NCBI GenBank assembly: GCA_019423005.1
Contig: JAHZCF010000101.1
Span: 1 to 64,000, forward strand
Length of the DNA stretch: 64,000 nt
DNA from: Haemophilus sp.
Lineage (GTDB): Bacteria > Pseudomonadota > Gammaproteobacteria > Enterobacterales > Pasteurellaceae
Direction: 5' to 3'
Positions 52,965-63,816 of the stretch are shown here, in pieces (position 1 is the first letter of the stretch; each line of letters starts with the position of its first letter). The position numbers and the translations under genes were made by a program. The notes beneath the pieces are model-generated. The model saw only the letters and a list, made by a program, of their open reading frames with translations. It made no database searches and was not told where the DNA came from.

Positions 52965-53675
52965 TTATTCATTTACTTGGTAAATCAAGGATTTTTTTAT
53001 ATTTTTTTCGAGTAAATTTTTTCCATTCCAGTGATAAAAGTGCGGTTGAATTTTTGACTGATTTATAAATGCTGTAAAGTAAAAAGGCAATTCATCCGTA
53101 AAGATCAACGCACCTTTCGGACAATAATCTGAATAGATCTGTTGTGGTTCAGGCAAATGCGTCACACTTGATAACTTCACTATTCCTACGCCTTGTGATT
53201 TCAATACAGCTTCACGCAAACACCAACAACGATAAAAGGCCTGGTCTGCATCAGGCTGTTTATCAAACCAATCTTGTTCTGCTTGTGGCGCAAAATGAGC
53301 CATGAGCGCAGAAAAATTCCGTTTTTTGGGAAATTCAATATCAATACCGACCGAACTTTTTTCTGATTCATTAATATGCAGCAATACAGCAACCCAATCA
53401 CCAGAGTGACTAATATTAAAATCAATATTCTCGACGGGAAATTGTGGTCTGTCACTTTGTGTACGATAAATTCGCCCTAAAAGTGCGGTTGATTTTCCCG
53501 CTGTTTTTAACAACTGCCAAAGTAAAAAATGCGCCAATCGACGACATTGATGTCGTTGCGTTATCCGAGAATTTCCCAGCGGTTCTGTACACAAATTTTC
53601 AGGGACGAGTTCCCTAGGAATTTCATTAAAAGGAAAAGGTTGTTGAATATTGGCGTAGGCAATAAAAGTTGTCAT
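52965..53675 (-). CDS. 4'-phosphopantetheinyl transferase (Sfp/AcpT-like)
   Basis: About 236 residues from ATG at 53675 (MTTFIAYANIQQPFPFNEIP). An upstream in-frame start at 53732 would add a hydrophobic leader atypical of this cytosolic family. Diagnostic motifs are FNISHSGDWVAV, VGIDIEF (metal-binding Asp/Glu) and FYRCWCLREAVLKSQGVG (WxxKEAxxK-type, with R in place of K). It transfers 4'-phosphopantetheine from CoA to a carrier protein. No carrier protein or NRPS gene is nearby, so the substrate is unknown. Confidence 0.82.
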   Translation of the reverse strand: MTTFIAYANIQQPFPFNEIPRELVPENLCTEPLGNSRITQRHQCRRLAHFLLWQLLKTAGKSTALLGRIYRTQSDRPQFPVENIDFNISHSGDWVAVLLHINESEKSSVGIDIEFPKKRNFSALMAHFAPQAEQDWFDKQPDADQAFYRCWCLREAVLKSQGVGIVKLSSVTHLPEPQQIYSDYCPKGALIFTDELPFYFTAFINQSKIQPHFYHWNGKNLLEKNIKKSLIYQVNE

Positions 53676-53778
53676 AAAAATAATGAATAAACACGCAAGT
53701 TTGATTGCATTATAAAAGGAAATCCACCGCACGCCAACATAAGCTAAAACTCATCAAAGCAAGGTGTTAGATTGAAAC

Positions 53779-53794
53779 TGTGAGCAGTTTCACA
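53779..53794 (+). promoter_or_regulatory. Perfect CRP-type palindrome upstream of the PTS gene
   Basis: TGTGA-N6-TCACA (TGTGAGCAGTTTCACA) is a full match to the CRP half-sites, centred about 61 nt upstream of the ATG at 53848. It implies cAMP-CRP control of this sugar transporter. Confidence 0.7.
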
Positions 53795-53847
53795 GATTTT
53801 TCTTCTCAAATACGTTACATTTCGAAAAAGTAATCACAGGAGGTTCT

Positions 53848-55341
53848 ATGTTTAAACAACTTCAACAAGTCGGTAAGGCATTCATGTTGCCGATTGCTAT
53901 TTTGCCTGCTGCGGGTCTTTTACTCGGGATCGGTGGGGCGCTTTCCAATAAAGCAACGGTACAAGCCTATCCAATTTTAAATAATGAGGCACTGCAAGGT
54001 CTGTTTCAGATTATGTCAGCAGCCGGTAGCGTGGTGTTCGCTAATTTAGCCTTATTATTGTGTATTGGTTTAGGTATCGGCTTAGCCAAACGTGACAAAG
54101 GCGTTGCTGCTCTCGCTGCGGTTGTCGGCTATCTTATTATGACGGGTACCATTGCCGCATTAATTCCGATTTTCTCTCCTGATGTAAAAAGTATTGATAC
54201 AGGTGTGATTGGTGCATTGGTAATGGGCTTGATTACCGTTAAATTACACAATCGCTATCACAACATCCAATTACCACAAGTATTAGGTTTCTTCGGCGGT
54301 TCTCGCTTTGTACCAATCGTGACGGCTTTTTCAGCTATTTTTGTTGGATTAGTTTTCTTCCTCATTTGGCCAACTTTCCAACAATGGCTTGTCTCTGCTG
54401 GTAAAAGCATCGCATCCATGGGAACCTTTGGAACATTCTTATACGGTTTCTTAATGCGATTATCTGGCGCGGTTGGCTTACATCACATGATTTATCCACT
54501 ATTTTGGTATTCTGAATTAGGTGGTGTAGAAATGGTCAATGGCGAGATGATTGTTGGTGCACAAAAAATCTTTTTTGCTCAATTAGCAGATCCAAATCAC
54601 CATGGTTTATTTACTGAAGGGACGCGTTTCTTTGCCGGCCGTTTTGATACCATGATGTTTGGCTTACCAGCTGCCTGTTTAGCTATGTATCACTGTGTAC
54701 CGAAAAAACGTCGTGCACAAATTGGTGGTTTATTCCTTGGTGCAGCCCTAACATCATTCATTACCGGCATTACTGAACCTATCGAGTTTATGTTCTTGTT
54801 TGTTGCACCATGGCTTTATGTATTCCACGCATTCTTAGACGGTGTATCTTTCTTTATTGCCGATTATTTAAATATCTCTATCGGGAATACTTTCTCTGGT
54901 GGTTTTATTGATTTCTTGCTCTTCGGTATCTTACAAGGTGATGAAAATACCCATTGGTTGCGTGTCATTTTCGTGGGAATTCCTTGGGCGCTGCTCTATT
55001 ATTTCTCTTTCGTTTTCTTGATTCGCATCTTTAATGTGATGACGCCAGGACGCGGTGAAGAAACCGAAGAAAATGTAGAACAAGAAACAAGTTCACTTAC
55101 TGAAAATGCACATAAAATTATTGCAGCATTAGGTAGTGCTGAAAATATTGAAAACGTGGATGCGTGTATTACTCGCTTACGTGTTTCTGTTAAGGATGTC
55201 AAAGCCGTTGATAAAGCCACATTGAAAAAATTAGGTGCGATTGATGTGCTTGAAGTCGGCGGTGGCGTACAAGCCATTTTCGGTGCCAAAGCCGTACTCT
55301 ACAAGAGTGAAGTGAATCAAATCTTAGGAAAAGAAGATTAA
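53848..55341 (+). CDS. ptsG: PtsG-like PTS permease, EIICB (glucose/maltose family)
   Basis: 497 residues. The EIIC membrane domain (about 1-390) has FMLPIAILPAAGLLLGIGGA, RLSGAVGLHHMIYPLFWY, a GRFDTMMFGLPAACLAMYH motif and the ITEPIEFMF sugar-binding region. A linker follows, then an EIIB domain with phospho-cysteine site NVDACITRLRV and GGGVQAIFG. It imports and phosphorylates a hexose, most likely glucose. No EIIA domain is fused, so it needs Crr encoded elsewhere. AGGAGG precedes the ATG. Sugar specificity within the family cannot be fixed by eye; the gene symbol is my best call. Confidence 0.85.
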   Translation: MFKQLQQVGKAFMLPIAILPAAGLLLGIGGALSNKATVQAYPILNNEALQGLFQIMSAAGSVVFANLALLLCIGLGIGLAKRDKGVAALAAVVGYLIMTGTIAALIPIFSPDVKSIDTGVIGALVMGLITVKLHNRYHNIQLPQVLGFFGGSRFVPIVTAFSAIFVGLVFFLIWPTFQQWLVSAGKSIASMGTFGTFLYGFLMRLSGAVGLHHMIYPLFWYSELGGVEMVNGEMIVGAQKIFFAQLADPNHHGLFTEGTRFFAGRFDTMMFGLPAACLAMYHCVPKKRRAQIGGLFLGAALTSFITGITEPIEFMFLFVAPWLYVFHAFLDGVSFFIADYLNISIGNTFSGGFIDFLLFGILQGDENTHWLRVIFVGIPWALLYYFSFVFLIRIFNVMTPGRGEETEENVEQETSSLTENAHKIIAALGSAENIENVDACITRLRVSVKDVKAVDKATLKKLGAIDVLEVGGGVQAIFGAKAVLYKSEVNQILGKED

Positions 55342-55387
55342 CTCCTAAAAATAAGGGGCGTTTATCCCGTCCTTTTGAGTAACAAAA

Positions 55388-55421
55388 CAAAAGTGCGGTC
55401 AAAATCAACCGCACTTTTTTA
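55388..55421. terminator. Bidirectional USS-pair terminator between ptsG and thrC
   Basis: AAAAGTGCGGT and ACCGCACTTTT form an 11-bp stem with a short loop between convergent genes, followed by a T-run on the plus strand. Confidence 0.8.
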
Positions 55422-56696
55422 CTATTTCAACAAATATGCACGTAATTGTGCAAAATCGTCATCCATTTCATCAGAAAGTAATGGCAATTTATTGTGTTTA
55501 TCCAACGCTTCTGGCAATGGAAGATCGAGCGAAAGAATACGCTCAACAGACTCTTTAAATTTCGCTGGATGTGCCGTACATAAGAAAATACCGGTTTCAT
55601 CCGCTTTAAGTTGGTCTTTCAATACTTGATAGGCGATCGCACCGTGTGGTTCACATAAATAACCTTTTTCGTACATCGCTTTTAAAGTTTCTTCTGTTTC
55701 GCCATCGCTTAACATACCTGAACCTAAATCACTTAAATTCCAGCCATTGCGTTTGAATAGTTCTTCTACACGTGGCCAGTTGTTCGGACGACTGACATCC
55801 ATCGCATTAGAAAGCGTGGCTACCGTCGCTTTAGGTGCCCAGTTACCTGATTCTAAATAACGTGGCACTGTGTCGTTCGCATTGGTTGATGCAATAAAGC
55901 GTTTAATTGGTAAACCTAATGTTTTTGCAGTTAAACCTGCGGTTAAGTTACCAAAGTTACCACTTGGTACAGAAACTACGACATTACCACGTTTTTCTTT
56001 TGGTAATTGCGCTACCGCTTCAAAGTAATAACACACTTGCGCTAATAAACGGCTAATGTTGATAGAGTTTGCTGAGTTTAAACCAATCGCTTGACGTAGT
56101 TCTGCATCATCAAACGCTTGTTTGACTAACGCTTGGCAGGCATCAAAATCACCATTAATCGCAACAGTGCTAATATTGCCCCCTAAAGTACAAAAGAGCT
56201 TTTCTTGTAATGGGCTGATTTTGCCTTTCGGATATAAAATCACCACATTGATGTTTTCTAGCCCATAAAATGCGTGGGCAACTGCAGCACCGGTATCACC
56301 GGATGTTGCCGTTAAAATAGTAATTTTGCCATCACCACGCACTGCAGCGAGCGCCTGTGCCATAAAACGACCACCAAAGTCTTTAAATGCTAAAGTTGGT
56401 CCATGGAATAATTCAAGGGCATAAATATTGTCTTCTACTTTTTCTAACGGTGCAGGAAAAGTAAATGCATTTTTCACCATTGCATCTAATGTTGCTTTCG
56501 GTAGTTCTTCACCGATTAATGCGCCAAGAATTTTTTGGCTACGTTCAACCAGTGGTAAGGCTAATAACTCATCAATATTAGTTAAAGTTGGAATAGTTTC
56601 TGGAAAGAACAAACCTTGATCTTTGCCAAGTCCTTGACGTACTGCTTGCGCAAAATTTACTTGTTCTTCGGGGTGTTTAATGTTGTACAAATTCAT
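55422..56696 (-). CDS. thrC: Threonine synthase
   Basis: 424 residues starting MNLYNIKHPEEQVNFAQAVR. The PLP-lysine motif is in ALAFKDFGGRFMAQAL-type sequence (GPTLAFKDFGGRF), with TATSGDTGAAVAHAF and SVPSGNFGNLTAGL as phosphate and cofactor loops. It converts O-phosphohomoserine to threonine. It is the last gene of the thr operon, separated from thrB by 77 nt that carry a small hairpin. Confidence 0.97.
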   Translation of the reverse strand: MNLYNIKHPEEQVNFAQAVRQGLGKDQGLFFPETIPTLTNIDELLALPLVERSQKILGALIGEELPKATLDAMVKNAFTFPAPLEKVEDNIYALELFHGPTLAFKDFGGRFMAQALAAVRGDGKITILTATSGDTGAAVAHAFYGLENINVVILYPKGKISPLQEKLFCTLGGNISTVAINGDFDACQALVKQAFDDAELRQAIGLNSANSINISRLLAQVCYYFEAVAQLPKEKRGNVVVSVPSGNFGNLTAGLTAKTLGLPIKRFIASTNANDTVPRYLESGNWAPKATVATLSNAMDVSRPNNWPRVEELFKRNGWNLSDLGSGMLSDGETEETLKAMYEKGYLCEPHGAIAYQVLKDQLKADETGIFLCTAHPAKFKESVERILSLDLPLPEALDKHNKLPLLSDEMDDDFAQLRAYLLK

Positions 56697-56734
56697 TGTA
56701 TATCCGTTAATTATAGAGTTTTAATAAAATGGTA

Positions 56735-56760
56735 TTCCCCTCTTAATAAGAAGAGGGGAA
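56735..56760 (-). other. Intercistronic stem-loop between thrB and thrC
   Basis: TTCCCCTCTT and AAGAGGGGAA form a perfect 10-bp stem with a 6-base loop. No T-run follows on the minus strand, so it more likely affects mRNA stability than termination. Confidence 0.5.
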
Positions 56761-56773
56761 GATGATTGACTGC

Positions 56774-57718
56774 TTAACCTAGCTCTCTCGCGCCATCATT
56801 ATCAACCTTACAAACATGAACAAAGCCTTCATTGTTTTGTAAATAATGATTTTCTAAATAAGTCGCCAGTTTTGTTGCCGTTTGTAAATCGGGTGCAATG
56901 GAGAAAATCGTTGGACCAGAACCTGAAATTCCCGTCGCTAATGCGCCTAAATCACGAGTAGCTTGTTTCACTTCTGCGAAATTTGGTAATAAAGCCTCAC
57001 GATAAGGTTCTGCAATCACATCTTTCATCATCATCGCTGCAAGGTTTTCTTGATGCGTGTGACATGCGTGCACAAAGCCACCTAAATGACGACCATGAGA
57101 AATTACATCCTGACGCGTATAGCTTTTCGGTAAAATTGCACGCGCTTCAGCGGTTGAAACCTCAATGCCTGGATAAGCTAAGACCCAATACCAATTATCA
57201 AAAAATGGCAGTTTTTGGCAAATGTTACCGAGGGATTGTACCATAAATTGCACACCGCCTAGGTAACAAGGTGCCACATTATCATAATGGATCGAGCCTG
57301 AAATACGCCCCTCTAGCTCTCCCATCATCTCTAACAATTCCATTTTTGAGAATGGTTCATCGTGGAATTTATTTAATGCCACTAATGCAGCCACGATAGA
57401 GCACGCACTTGACCCCAAGCCCGAACCAATCGGCATATTTTTCTCAAGGGTCAAACGCAATGGTTTGACTCTCATATTGCGTAATTTTAATTGCTCACTA
57501 AACAGCACATAGGCCTGATACACGATATTTTTTTGCGGCTCTTTTGGCAATTTACGCACAAAATAGCCCGCACTTTCGAGCTCAAAGCCACTTGGAATAG
57601 ACTCAATCTGTACAACATCACCTAATAACGAACCATCAATCGGTGAAATGGCTGCACCTAACGTGTCAAACCCTACACTAATATTTGCACTCGATGCCGG
57701 CGCATAAATTCTTAACAT
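56774..57718 (-). CDS. thrB: Homoserine kinase
   Basis: 314 residues of the GHMP kinase family: [18 protein letters not shown] at the start, the ATP loop [17 protein letters not shown], and [15 protein letters not shown] near the C-terminus. It phosphorylates homoserine. It begins 12 nt after thrA in the thr operon. Confidence 0.97.
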   Translation of the reverse strand: MLRIYAPASSANISVGFDTLGAAISPIDGSLLGDVVQIESIPSGFELESAGYFVRKLPKEPQKNIVYQAYVLFSEQLKLRNMRVKPLRLTLEKNMPIGSGLGSSACSIVAALVALNKFHDEPFSKMELLEMMGELEGRISGSIHYDNVAPCYLGGVQFMVQSLGNICQKLPFFDNWYWVLAYPGIEVSTAEARAILPKSYTRQDVISHGRHLGGFVHACHTHQENLAAMMMKDVIAEPYREALLPNFAEVKQATRDLGALATGISGSGPTIFSIAPDLQTATKLATYLENHYLQNNEGFVHVCKVDNDGARELG

Positions 57719-57730
57719 GTTATGTCCTTT

Positions 57731-60178
57731 TTAGTGGTGTAATGTTCTTAAAATATCCGCAAAGATACCCGCTGCAGTCACGGCATTACCCGCACCGTAA
57801 CCGCGTAATAACAACGGAATTGGTTGATAATACCGAGTGTAAAATGCAAGGGCATTTTCACCATCTTTCACCTTATACAATGGATTATTTTGATCCACCG
57901 CGATGATTGACACTTTGCAGTGGCCATCTTTAATTTGTCCTACGTAGCGCAATACTTTGCCTTCCGCTTTCGCGGCTTCAACGCGTGCTTTAAATTCCGC
58001 ATCTAATTGTGGCAACATCGCCATAAATTCATCAGCTGATTTGCCTTCAGAGAAGCCTTTCGGTAACACGCCTTCCACTTCCACATCGGAAAGCTCAAGT
58101 TCTAGACCCGCTTCACGCGCTAAAATAAGCAATTTACGTGCCACATCTTGACCCGATAAATCATCACGAGGATCTGGCTCTGTAAAGCCTTTTTCACGTG
58201 CAAGTGCGGTCACTTCTGAAAGAGAAAGTCCTTCTTCTAATTTACCGAAGATGAAAGAAAGTGAGCCCGACAAAATGCCTTCGAAATACTCAAGCTCATC
58301 ACCCGCTGCCAATAAATTCTGTAAGTTTTCGATAACCGGTAAGCCAGCGCCTACGTTGGTTTCGTACAGGAATTTATGTTGGCTTGCTTGTGCATTGCGA
58401 CGTAATTCGTGGTAATAGGCTAATTCACGCGTATTCGCTTTTTTATTTGGGGTTACCACATGGAAGCCTTCTTTTAATGCGCGCGCATAAAGCCCAGCGA
58501 CCGATTCAGCTGTTGTACAATCTACGAAGACTGGGTTCACTACGTGGTGTAATTTAATGAAAGATAACAAAACATCGAAATCAGAAGGTTGGGTCGCATT
58601 TTCAAGATCCACTTTCCAATTATCTAAATTTAATCCGTTTTCATCTAAAAGCATTTTGGTTGAATTCGCTAACGCACAAACTCGGATTTCAATGTCCTTC
58701 TTTGCAAGATACTCTTTTTGCTGCTTGATTTGCTCAATCAACTCGCCGCCAACACCACCTACACCGACTAGAAACATATCAACAACTTTTTTGTTATTAA
58801 AAAGCGCTTGGTGAGTGGCTTTCACAGCTTCAATCGCTTTATTTTGCGCCACTACCGCTGAAATTGAACGCTCAGAAGAACCCTGTGCAATTGCGACTAA
58901 GCTGATATTCGCTTGTGCCAATGCAGAGAAGAAACGAGCCGCGATACCTTTAGCTTGTTTCATACCATCACCTACAACTGAAATGATAGAAAGATCTTTT
59001 GCAACTTCAATAGGTTCTAAGTCATGCGCTTTTAATTCTGTCGCAAACTCTTGTTCTAAAACCGCTTTTGCTGCATCCGCTGATTTCACTGGTACACAGA
59101 AACTAATGCTGTATTCAGAGGACGATTGCGTAATTAAAATAACTGAAATACCGGCTTTTGACATCGCTGAAAATACACGCGCAGCCATCCCCACCATACC
59201 TTGCATACCAGGACCTGAAACATTGAACATTGCCACGTTATCAAGGTTAGTAATCCCTTTTACCTGTAACCCTTCAGATTTCACATGACCATCAATTATT
59301 GAACCTGGTGCAGATGAATTACCGGTATTTTTAATCACACAAGGGATTTGTTTTGGTAATAATGGACCAATTGTACGTGGATGGATCACTTTCGCGCCAA
59401 AATAAGAAAGCTCCATCGCTTCACGGTAAGAAAGGCTTGGTAATAAACGAGCATCTGGCACTAAACGTGGGTCACAAGTATAAACGCCATCTACATCAGT
59501 CCAAATTTCACAAACAGACGCATCTAAACAAGCGGCTAAACAGGCGGCTGAATAATCAGAACCATTACGGCCTAATAACACTAATTCACCTTTATCATTA
59601 CATGCGGTAAAACCAGCCATTAAAACGACTTTATCTTTACCGATACTTTTCGCATCAACGCGTTTTGTCGATTCGTCAATATCAACTGAAGATTCTAAGT
59701 AACCACCTTGTGCTAATAATTGCTTAACCGGATCTACAATGTGAACACTATACCCACGTGCTTCAAACCATGCTTTCATCATGGCAATCGATAATTTTTC
59801 ACCTCGGCAGTCAATGGTTGCTTTAACTTTATCTTCTACTTTGCCTGCTTGGCGAATTTCTTCTAATAAGCCTTTAATTTGAGCAAATTCTGCATCAATG
59901 AGGGCTTTAGTCCCTGCAAGATCAAATTTATTATTTTCAGCGTGTAAACCATTAATGATGTTATAGAAAATCTCAATGGCTTCGTTAAAGTGGGTATCAG
60001 TAGGTTGGTTTAATGCGGCTTTTTCAGAGAGGGCAACAAGATGGTTAGTAATTTTTGCAGGAGCAGATAAGACACCGGCAGCCTGCTCTTCCAAATGAGC
60101 TTTTTCGATTAATTGAGCCGCTTGCGAGAAACGCTCAGGGTTGGCTAATGAAGTGCCACCAAATTTTAATACGCGCAT
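57731..60178 (-). CDS. thrA: Bifunctional aspartokinase I / homoserine dehydrogenase I
   Basis: 815 residues. The aspartokinase domain comes first ([17 protein letters not shown], then [20 protein letters not shown]), followed by two ACT regulatory repeats (about 310-460), then the homoserine dehydrogenase domain with NAD(P) loop [26 protein letters not shown] and [14 protein letters not shown]. It catalyses the first and third steps towards threonine. It is preceded by the thrL leader and attenuator. Confidence 0.97.
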   Translation of the reverse strand: MRVLKFGGTSLANPERFSQAAQLIEKAHLEEQAAGVLSAPAKITNHLVALSEKAALNQPTDTHFNEAIEIFYNIINGLHAENNKFDLAGTKALIDAEFAQIKGLLEEIRQAGKVEDKVKATIDCRGEKLSIAMMKAWFEARGYSVHIVDPVKQLLAQGGYLESSVDIDESTKRVDAKSIGKDKVVLMAGFTACNDKGELVLLGRNGSDYSAACLAACLDASVCEIWTDVDGVYTCDPRLVPDARLLPSLSYREAMELSYFGAKVIHPRTIGPLLPKQIPCVIKNTGNSSAPGSIIDGHVKSEGLQVKGITNLDNVAMFNVSGPGMQGMVGMAARVFSAMSKAGISVILITQSSSEYSISFCVPVKSADAAKAVLEQEFATELKAHDLEPIEVAKDLSIISVVGDGMKQAKGIAARFFSALAQANISLVAIAQGSSERSISAVVAQNKAIEAVKATHQALFNNKKVVDMFLVGVGGVGGELIEQIKQQKEYLAKKDIEIRVCALANSTKMLLDENGLNLDNWKVDLENATQPSDFDVLLSFIKLHHVVNPVFVDCTTAESVAGLYARALKEGFHVVTPNKKANTRELAYYHELRRNAQASQHKFLYETNVGAGLPVIENLQNLLAAGDELEYFEGILSGSLSFIFGKLEEGLSLSEVTALAREKGFTEPDPRDDLSGQDVARKLLILAREAGLELELSDVEVEGVLPKGFSEGKSADEFMAMLPQLDAEFKARVEAAKAEGKVLRYVGQIKDGHCKVSIIAVDQNNPLYKVKDGENALAFYTRYYQPIPLLLRGYGAGNAVTAAGIFADILRTLHH

Positions 60179-60213
60179 GATAATATCCTCAGATGTTGTG
60201 ATTTTTAAATACT

Positions 60214-60245
60214 AAAAAACCCGCACTAGACTGAATGCGGGTTTT
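60214..60245 (-). terminator. thr operon attenuator terminator
   Basis: CCCGCA and TGCGGG stems around a 10-base loop, followed on the minus strand by GGTTTTTT, between the thrL stop and thrA. Ribosome stalling at Thr/Ile codons in the leader should prevent its formation. Confidence 0.8.
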
Positions 60246-60266
60246 CTTGATCCTGTTTGTTACGCA

Positions 60267-60338
60267 CTAACCCGCCCCATTAATGGTCGTAATGGTCATA
60301 ATAATGGTGGTAATCGTGAAAGTGCGGTTATTTTTCAT
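60267..60338 (-). CDS. thrL: thr operon leader peptide
   Basis: A 23-residue peptide with 7 Thr and 5 Ile (MKNNRT, then FTITTIIMTITTINGAG), the composition expected for threonine/isoleucine attenuation of thrABC. It is followed by the attenuator hairpin at 60214-60245. Codons 4-6 (AAC CGC ACT) contain an uptake-signal core in reverse orientation. The rest of the 308-nt gap between thrA and yggS holds the promoter at 60370 and the short divergent upstream region of yggS. Confidence 0.85.
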   Translation of the reverse strand: MKNNRTFTITTIIMTITTINGAG

Positions 60339-60369
60339 TGTATTTTAACCTTGAAAAAAGATGTGTTTA

Positions 60370-60398
60370 GAAATACCGAAAAAGCGCGAGCTTGTCAA
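60370..60398 (-). promoter_or_regulatory. Promoter of the thr operon
   Basis: On the minus strand a perfect -35 TTGACA, a 17-nt spacer and TATTTC lie about 32 nt upstream of the thrL ATG. Confidence 0.6.
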
Positions 60399-60486
60399 AC
60401 ATAAAATCAAAAAAATGAAGATTTTTTCTAAAAATCATCGCTTTGGTGTAGAATGAAGAGAGTTTCACATTGGTTAGGAAGGAATT

Positions 60487-61191
60487 ATGACAATTCAACA
60501 AGCACTCGAAACCATCCATCAAAAAATCCAAGCCTCCACTCAACTTGCACATCGTCCTGAAAATGCGGTCACTTTATTAGCCGTTTCTAAAACCAAACCT
60601 AATGAAGCGATTTTAGAAGCCTATCAAGCCGGACAAAAAGCATTTGGGGAGAACTACGTTCAAGAAGGCGTAGATAAAATTCAGTATTTTGAAGCACAGA
60701 ATATTCAACTTGAATGGCATTTTATTGGGCCACTACAATCTAATAAAACGCGTCTTGTAGCAGAACATTTCGATTGGATGCAAACATTAGAACGTGCAAA
60801 AATTGCCGATCGTTTAAATGAACAACGTCCTGCCAATAAAGCCCCTTTGAATGTTTTAATTCAAATAAATATCAGTGATGAAGCGAGTAAATCAGGCATT
60901 CAGCCGAGTGAAATGATTGAGCTTGCAAAACACATTGAAAATCTACCGTACTTACGTTTACGTGGATTAATGGCTATCCCTGCTCCAACAGATAATATTG
61001 CTGAACAAGAAGCGGCCTTTAGCCAAATGGAACAATTATTTGAGCAGCTTAAAGTCGCTTTCCCTCATCAGCAAATTGATACGCTTTCTATGGGGATGAC
61101 CGATGACATGCAAACTGCCATTAAATGTGGCTCGACCATGGTGCGTATTGGCACAGCCATTTTTGGGGCGAGAGATTATTCGAAAAAATAA
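60487..61191 (+). CDS. yggS: PLP homeostasis protein (YggS/PLPBP family)
   Basis: 234 residues with the alanine-racemase-like barrel of this family: TLLAVSKTKP (PLP lysine), AFGENYVQEGVDKIQYF, WHFIGPLQSNKTRLVAEHF and LSMGMTDDMQTAIKCGSTMV followed by RIGTAIFG. It buffers pyridoxal phosphate and affects amino-acid pools. AGGAAGG-type sequence precedes the ATG. It is divergent from the thr operon. Confidence 0.95.
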   Translation: MTIQQALETIHQKIQASTQLAHRPENAVTLLAVSKTKPNEAILEAYQAGQKAFGENYVQEGVDKIQYFEAQNIQLEWHFIGPLQSNKTRLVAEHFDWMQTLERAKIADRLNEQRPANKAPLNVLIQINISDEASKSGIQPSEMIELAKHIENLPYLRLRGLMAIPAPTDNIAEQEAAFSQMEQLFEQLKVAFPHQQIDTLSMGMTDDMQTAIKCGSTMVRIGTAIFGARDYSKK

Positions 61192-61203
61192 TGAATAGAA
61201 AAT

Positions 61204-61236
61204 AAAAAAGCGGTCAAAATTGACCGCTCTTTTTTA
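61204..61236. terminator. Bidirectional terminator between yggS and murA
   Basis: AGCGGTCAA and TTGACCGCT form a perfect stem with A-run and T-run on opposite sides, between convergent genes. Confidence 0.85.
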
Positions 61237-61247
61237 TCTGGATTTAA

Positions 61248-62794
<1,547 letters not shown>

Positions 62795-62807
62795 TCGGAT
62801 TTCCGTT

Positions 62808-63143
62808 TTAATTATGGTCGATAAAAGTGCTAATCCAATGAGATAAATTCACTAAATCAGCAAGGGTTAATAACTGTTCTGGAGGGTTTATCAACCGCAC
62901 TTTTTTATTTGGTAACTGCTCACAATCGTGTAGAAAATCACACAATAATGCAAAACCAGCAGAATCAATTCGTTTAATATTCGTTAAATCAAATTCAATG
63001 ATACTTTGATTCGTTAGTTTTTCTGATAAAAAAGAAGCACGTTGCTGCCATAATGGTAACAACGTGTTGCGGGATAGCTCCCCCGATAATTGGAGAGCTA
63101 TCTTATCATTATTTTGGATTAAATCCCACTTTAACGCAGTCAT
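62808..63143 (-). CDS. mlaB: MlaB, STAS-domain subunit of the phospholipid transport ABC complex
   Basis: 111 residues. A STAS domain with the signature IKRIDSAGFALLCDFLHDCE. In the Mla system it sits on the cytosolic face of MlaFE and is needed for activity. It lies 4 nt after mlaC and 13 nt before ibaG. An uptake signal lies in the coding sequence (about 62896). Confidence 0.92.
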   Translation of the reverse strand: MTALKWDLIQNNDKIALQLSGELSRNTLLPLWQQRASFLSEKLTNQSIIEFDLTNIKRIDSAGFALLCDFLHDCEQLPNKKVRLINPPEQLLTLADLVNLSHWISTFIDHN

Positions 63144-63147
63144 TCGC

Positions 63148-63795
63148 TTATTTGCTCAATGTCACGGGTGCTGCGGCAGATTTTTGAATTTGAGCTGTTA
63201 AAGCATCAATACCTTGTTGACGTAAAATACCGCTCCATTCGTTTTGTTTGGTGACAACCATGCTCACGCCTTCTGCAACCATGTCATAAGCTTGCCATTC
63301 GCCAGTTTTACTGTTTTTACGCCATTTGAAATCTAACTTGATTGGCGCTTGTCCACCATTTTGCACGATGTTTACACGAATGCTTACAAGGTTTTTGTCG
63401 CCTACTTCTTTAGCCGGTTCAATTTGAATATTTTGATCGGTGTAAGCGGTTAACACTTGCGCGTAAGCTTGTTCGATAAAATCGCTGAATGCTTTAAAGA
63501 ATTTTTCACGTTGTTCTGGCGTGGTTGATTTGAAGTGTGAACCTAACACCAAAGAACCTGCATAATTTACTTGCACGTAAGGTAATAAATCGTTACGCAC
63601 GATGGTACGTAAATAATTTGGATCCTTTTTAATTTTTGCCTGATTGTTTTTGATATCAGCAAATAACTTATCTGATGCTTGTTGCATCAACACATAAGGG
63701 CTCGTTTCTGCACGTACAGTTTGAGTCACAAAAAGTGCAGTCACTGCAAATGCCATTACGCTAAACCATTTTTTAAACTGAATAAATTTCATCAT
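63148..63795 (-). CDS. mlaC: MlaC, periplasmic phospholipid-binding protein
   Basis: 215 residues with a signal peptide (cut near VRAETS, about 29) and the MlaC fold: LPYVQVNYAGSLVLGSHFKS, TPEQREKFFKAFSDFIEQAY, and DFKWRKNSKTGEWQAYDMVA. It shuttles phospholipid between the outer-membrane MlaA complex and the inner-membrane MlaFEDB. Confidence 0.96.
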   Translation of the reverse strand: MMKFIQFKKWFSVMAFAVTALFVTQTVRAETSPYVLMQQASDKLFADIKNNQAKIKKDPNYLRTIVRNDLLPYVQVNYAGSLVLGSHFKSTTPEQREKFFKAFSDFIEQAYAQVLTAYTDQNIQIEPAKEVGDKNLVSIRVNIVQNGGQAPIKLDFKWRKNSKTGEWQAYDMVAEGVSMVVTKQNEWSGILRQQGIDALTAQIQKSAAAPVTLSK

Positions 63796-63816
63796 AAATC
63801 TCCTAAATAAAGATTA

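Noticed and set aside
60270..60330. A histidine/tyrosine-rich frame overlapping thrL, suggestive of a his-type leader
   Set aside because: It has no start codon. The alternative frame with start, Thr/Ile codons and a following attenuator before thrA explains the region.
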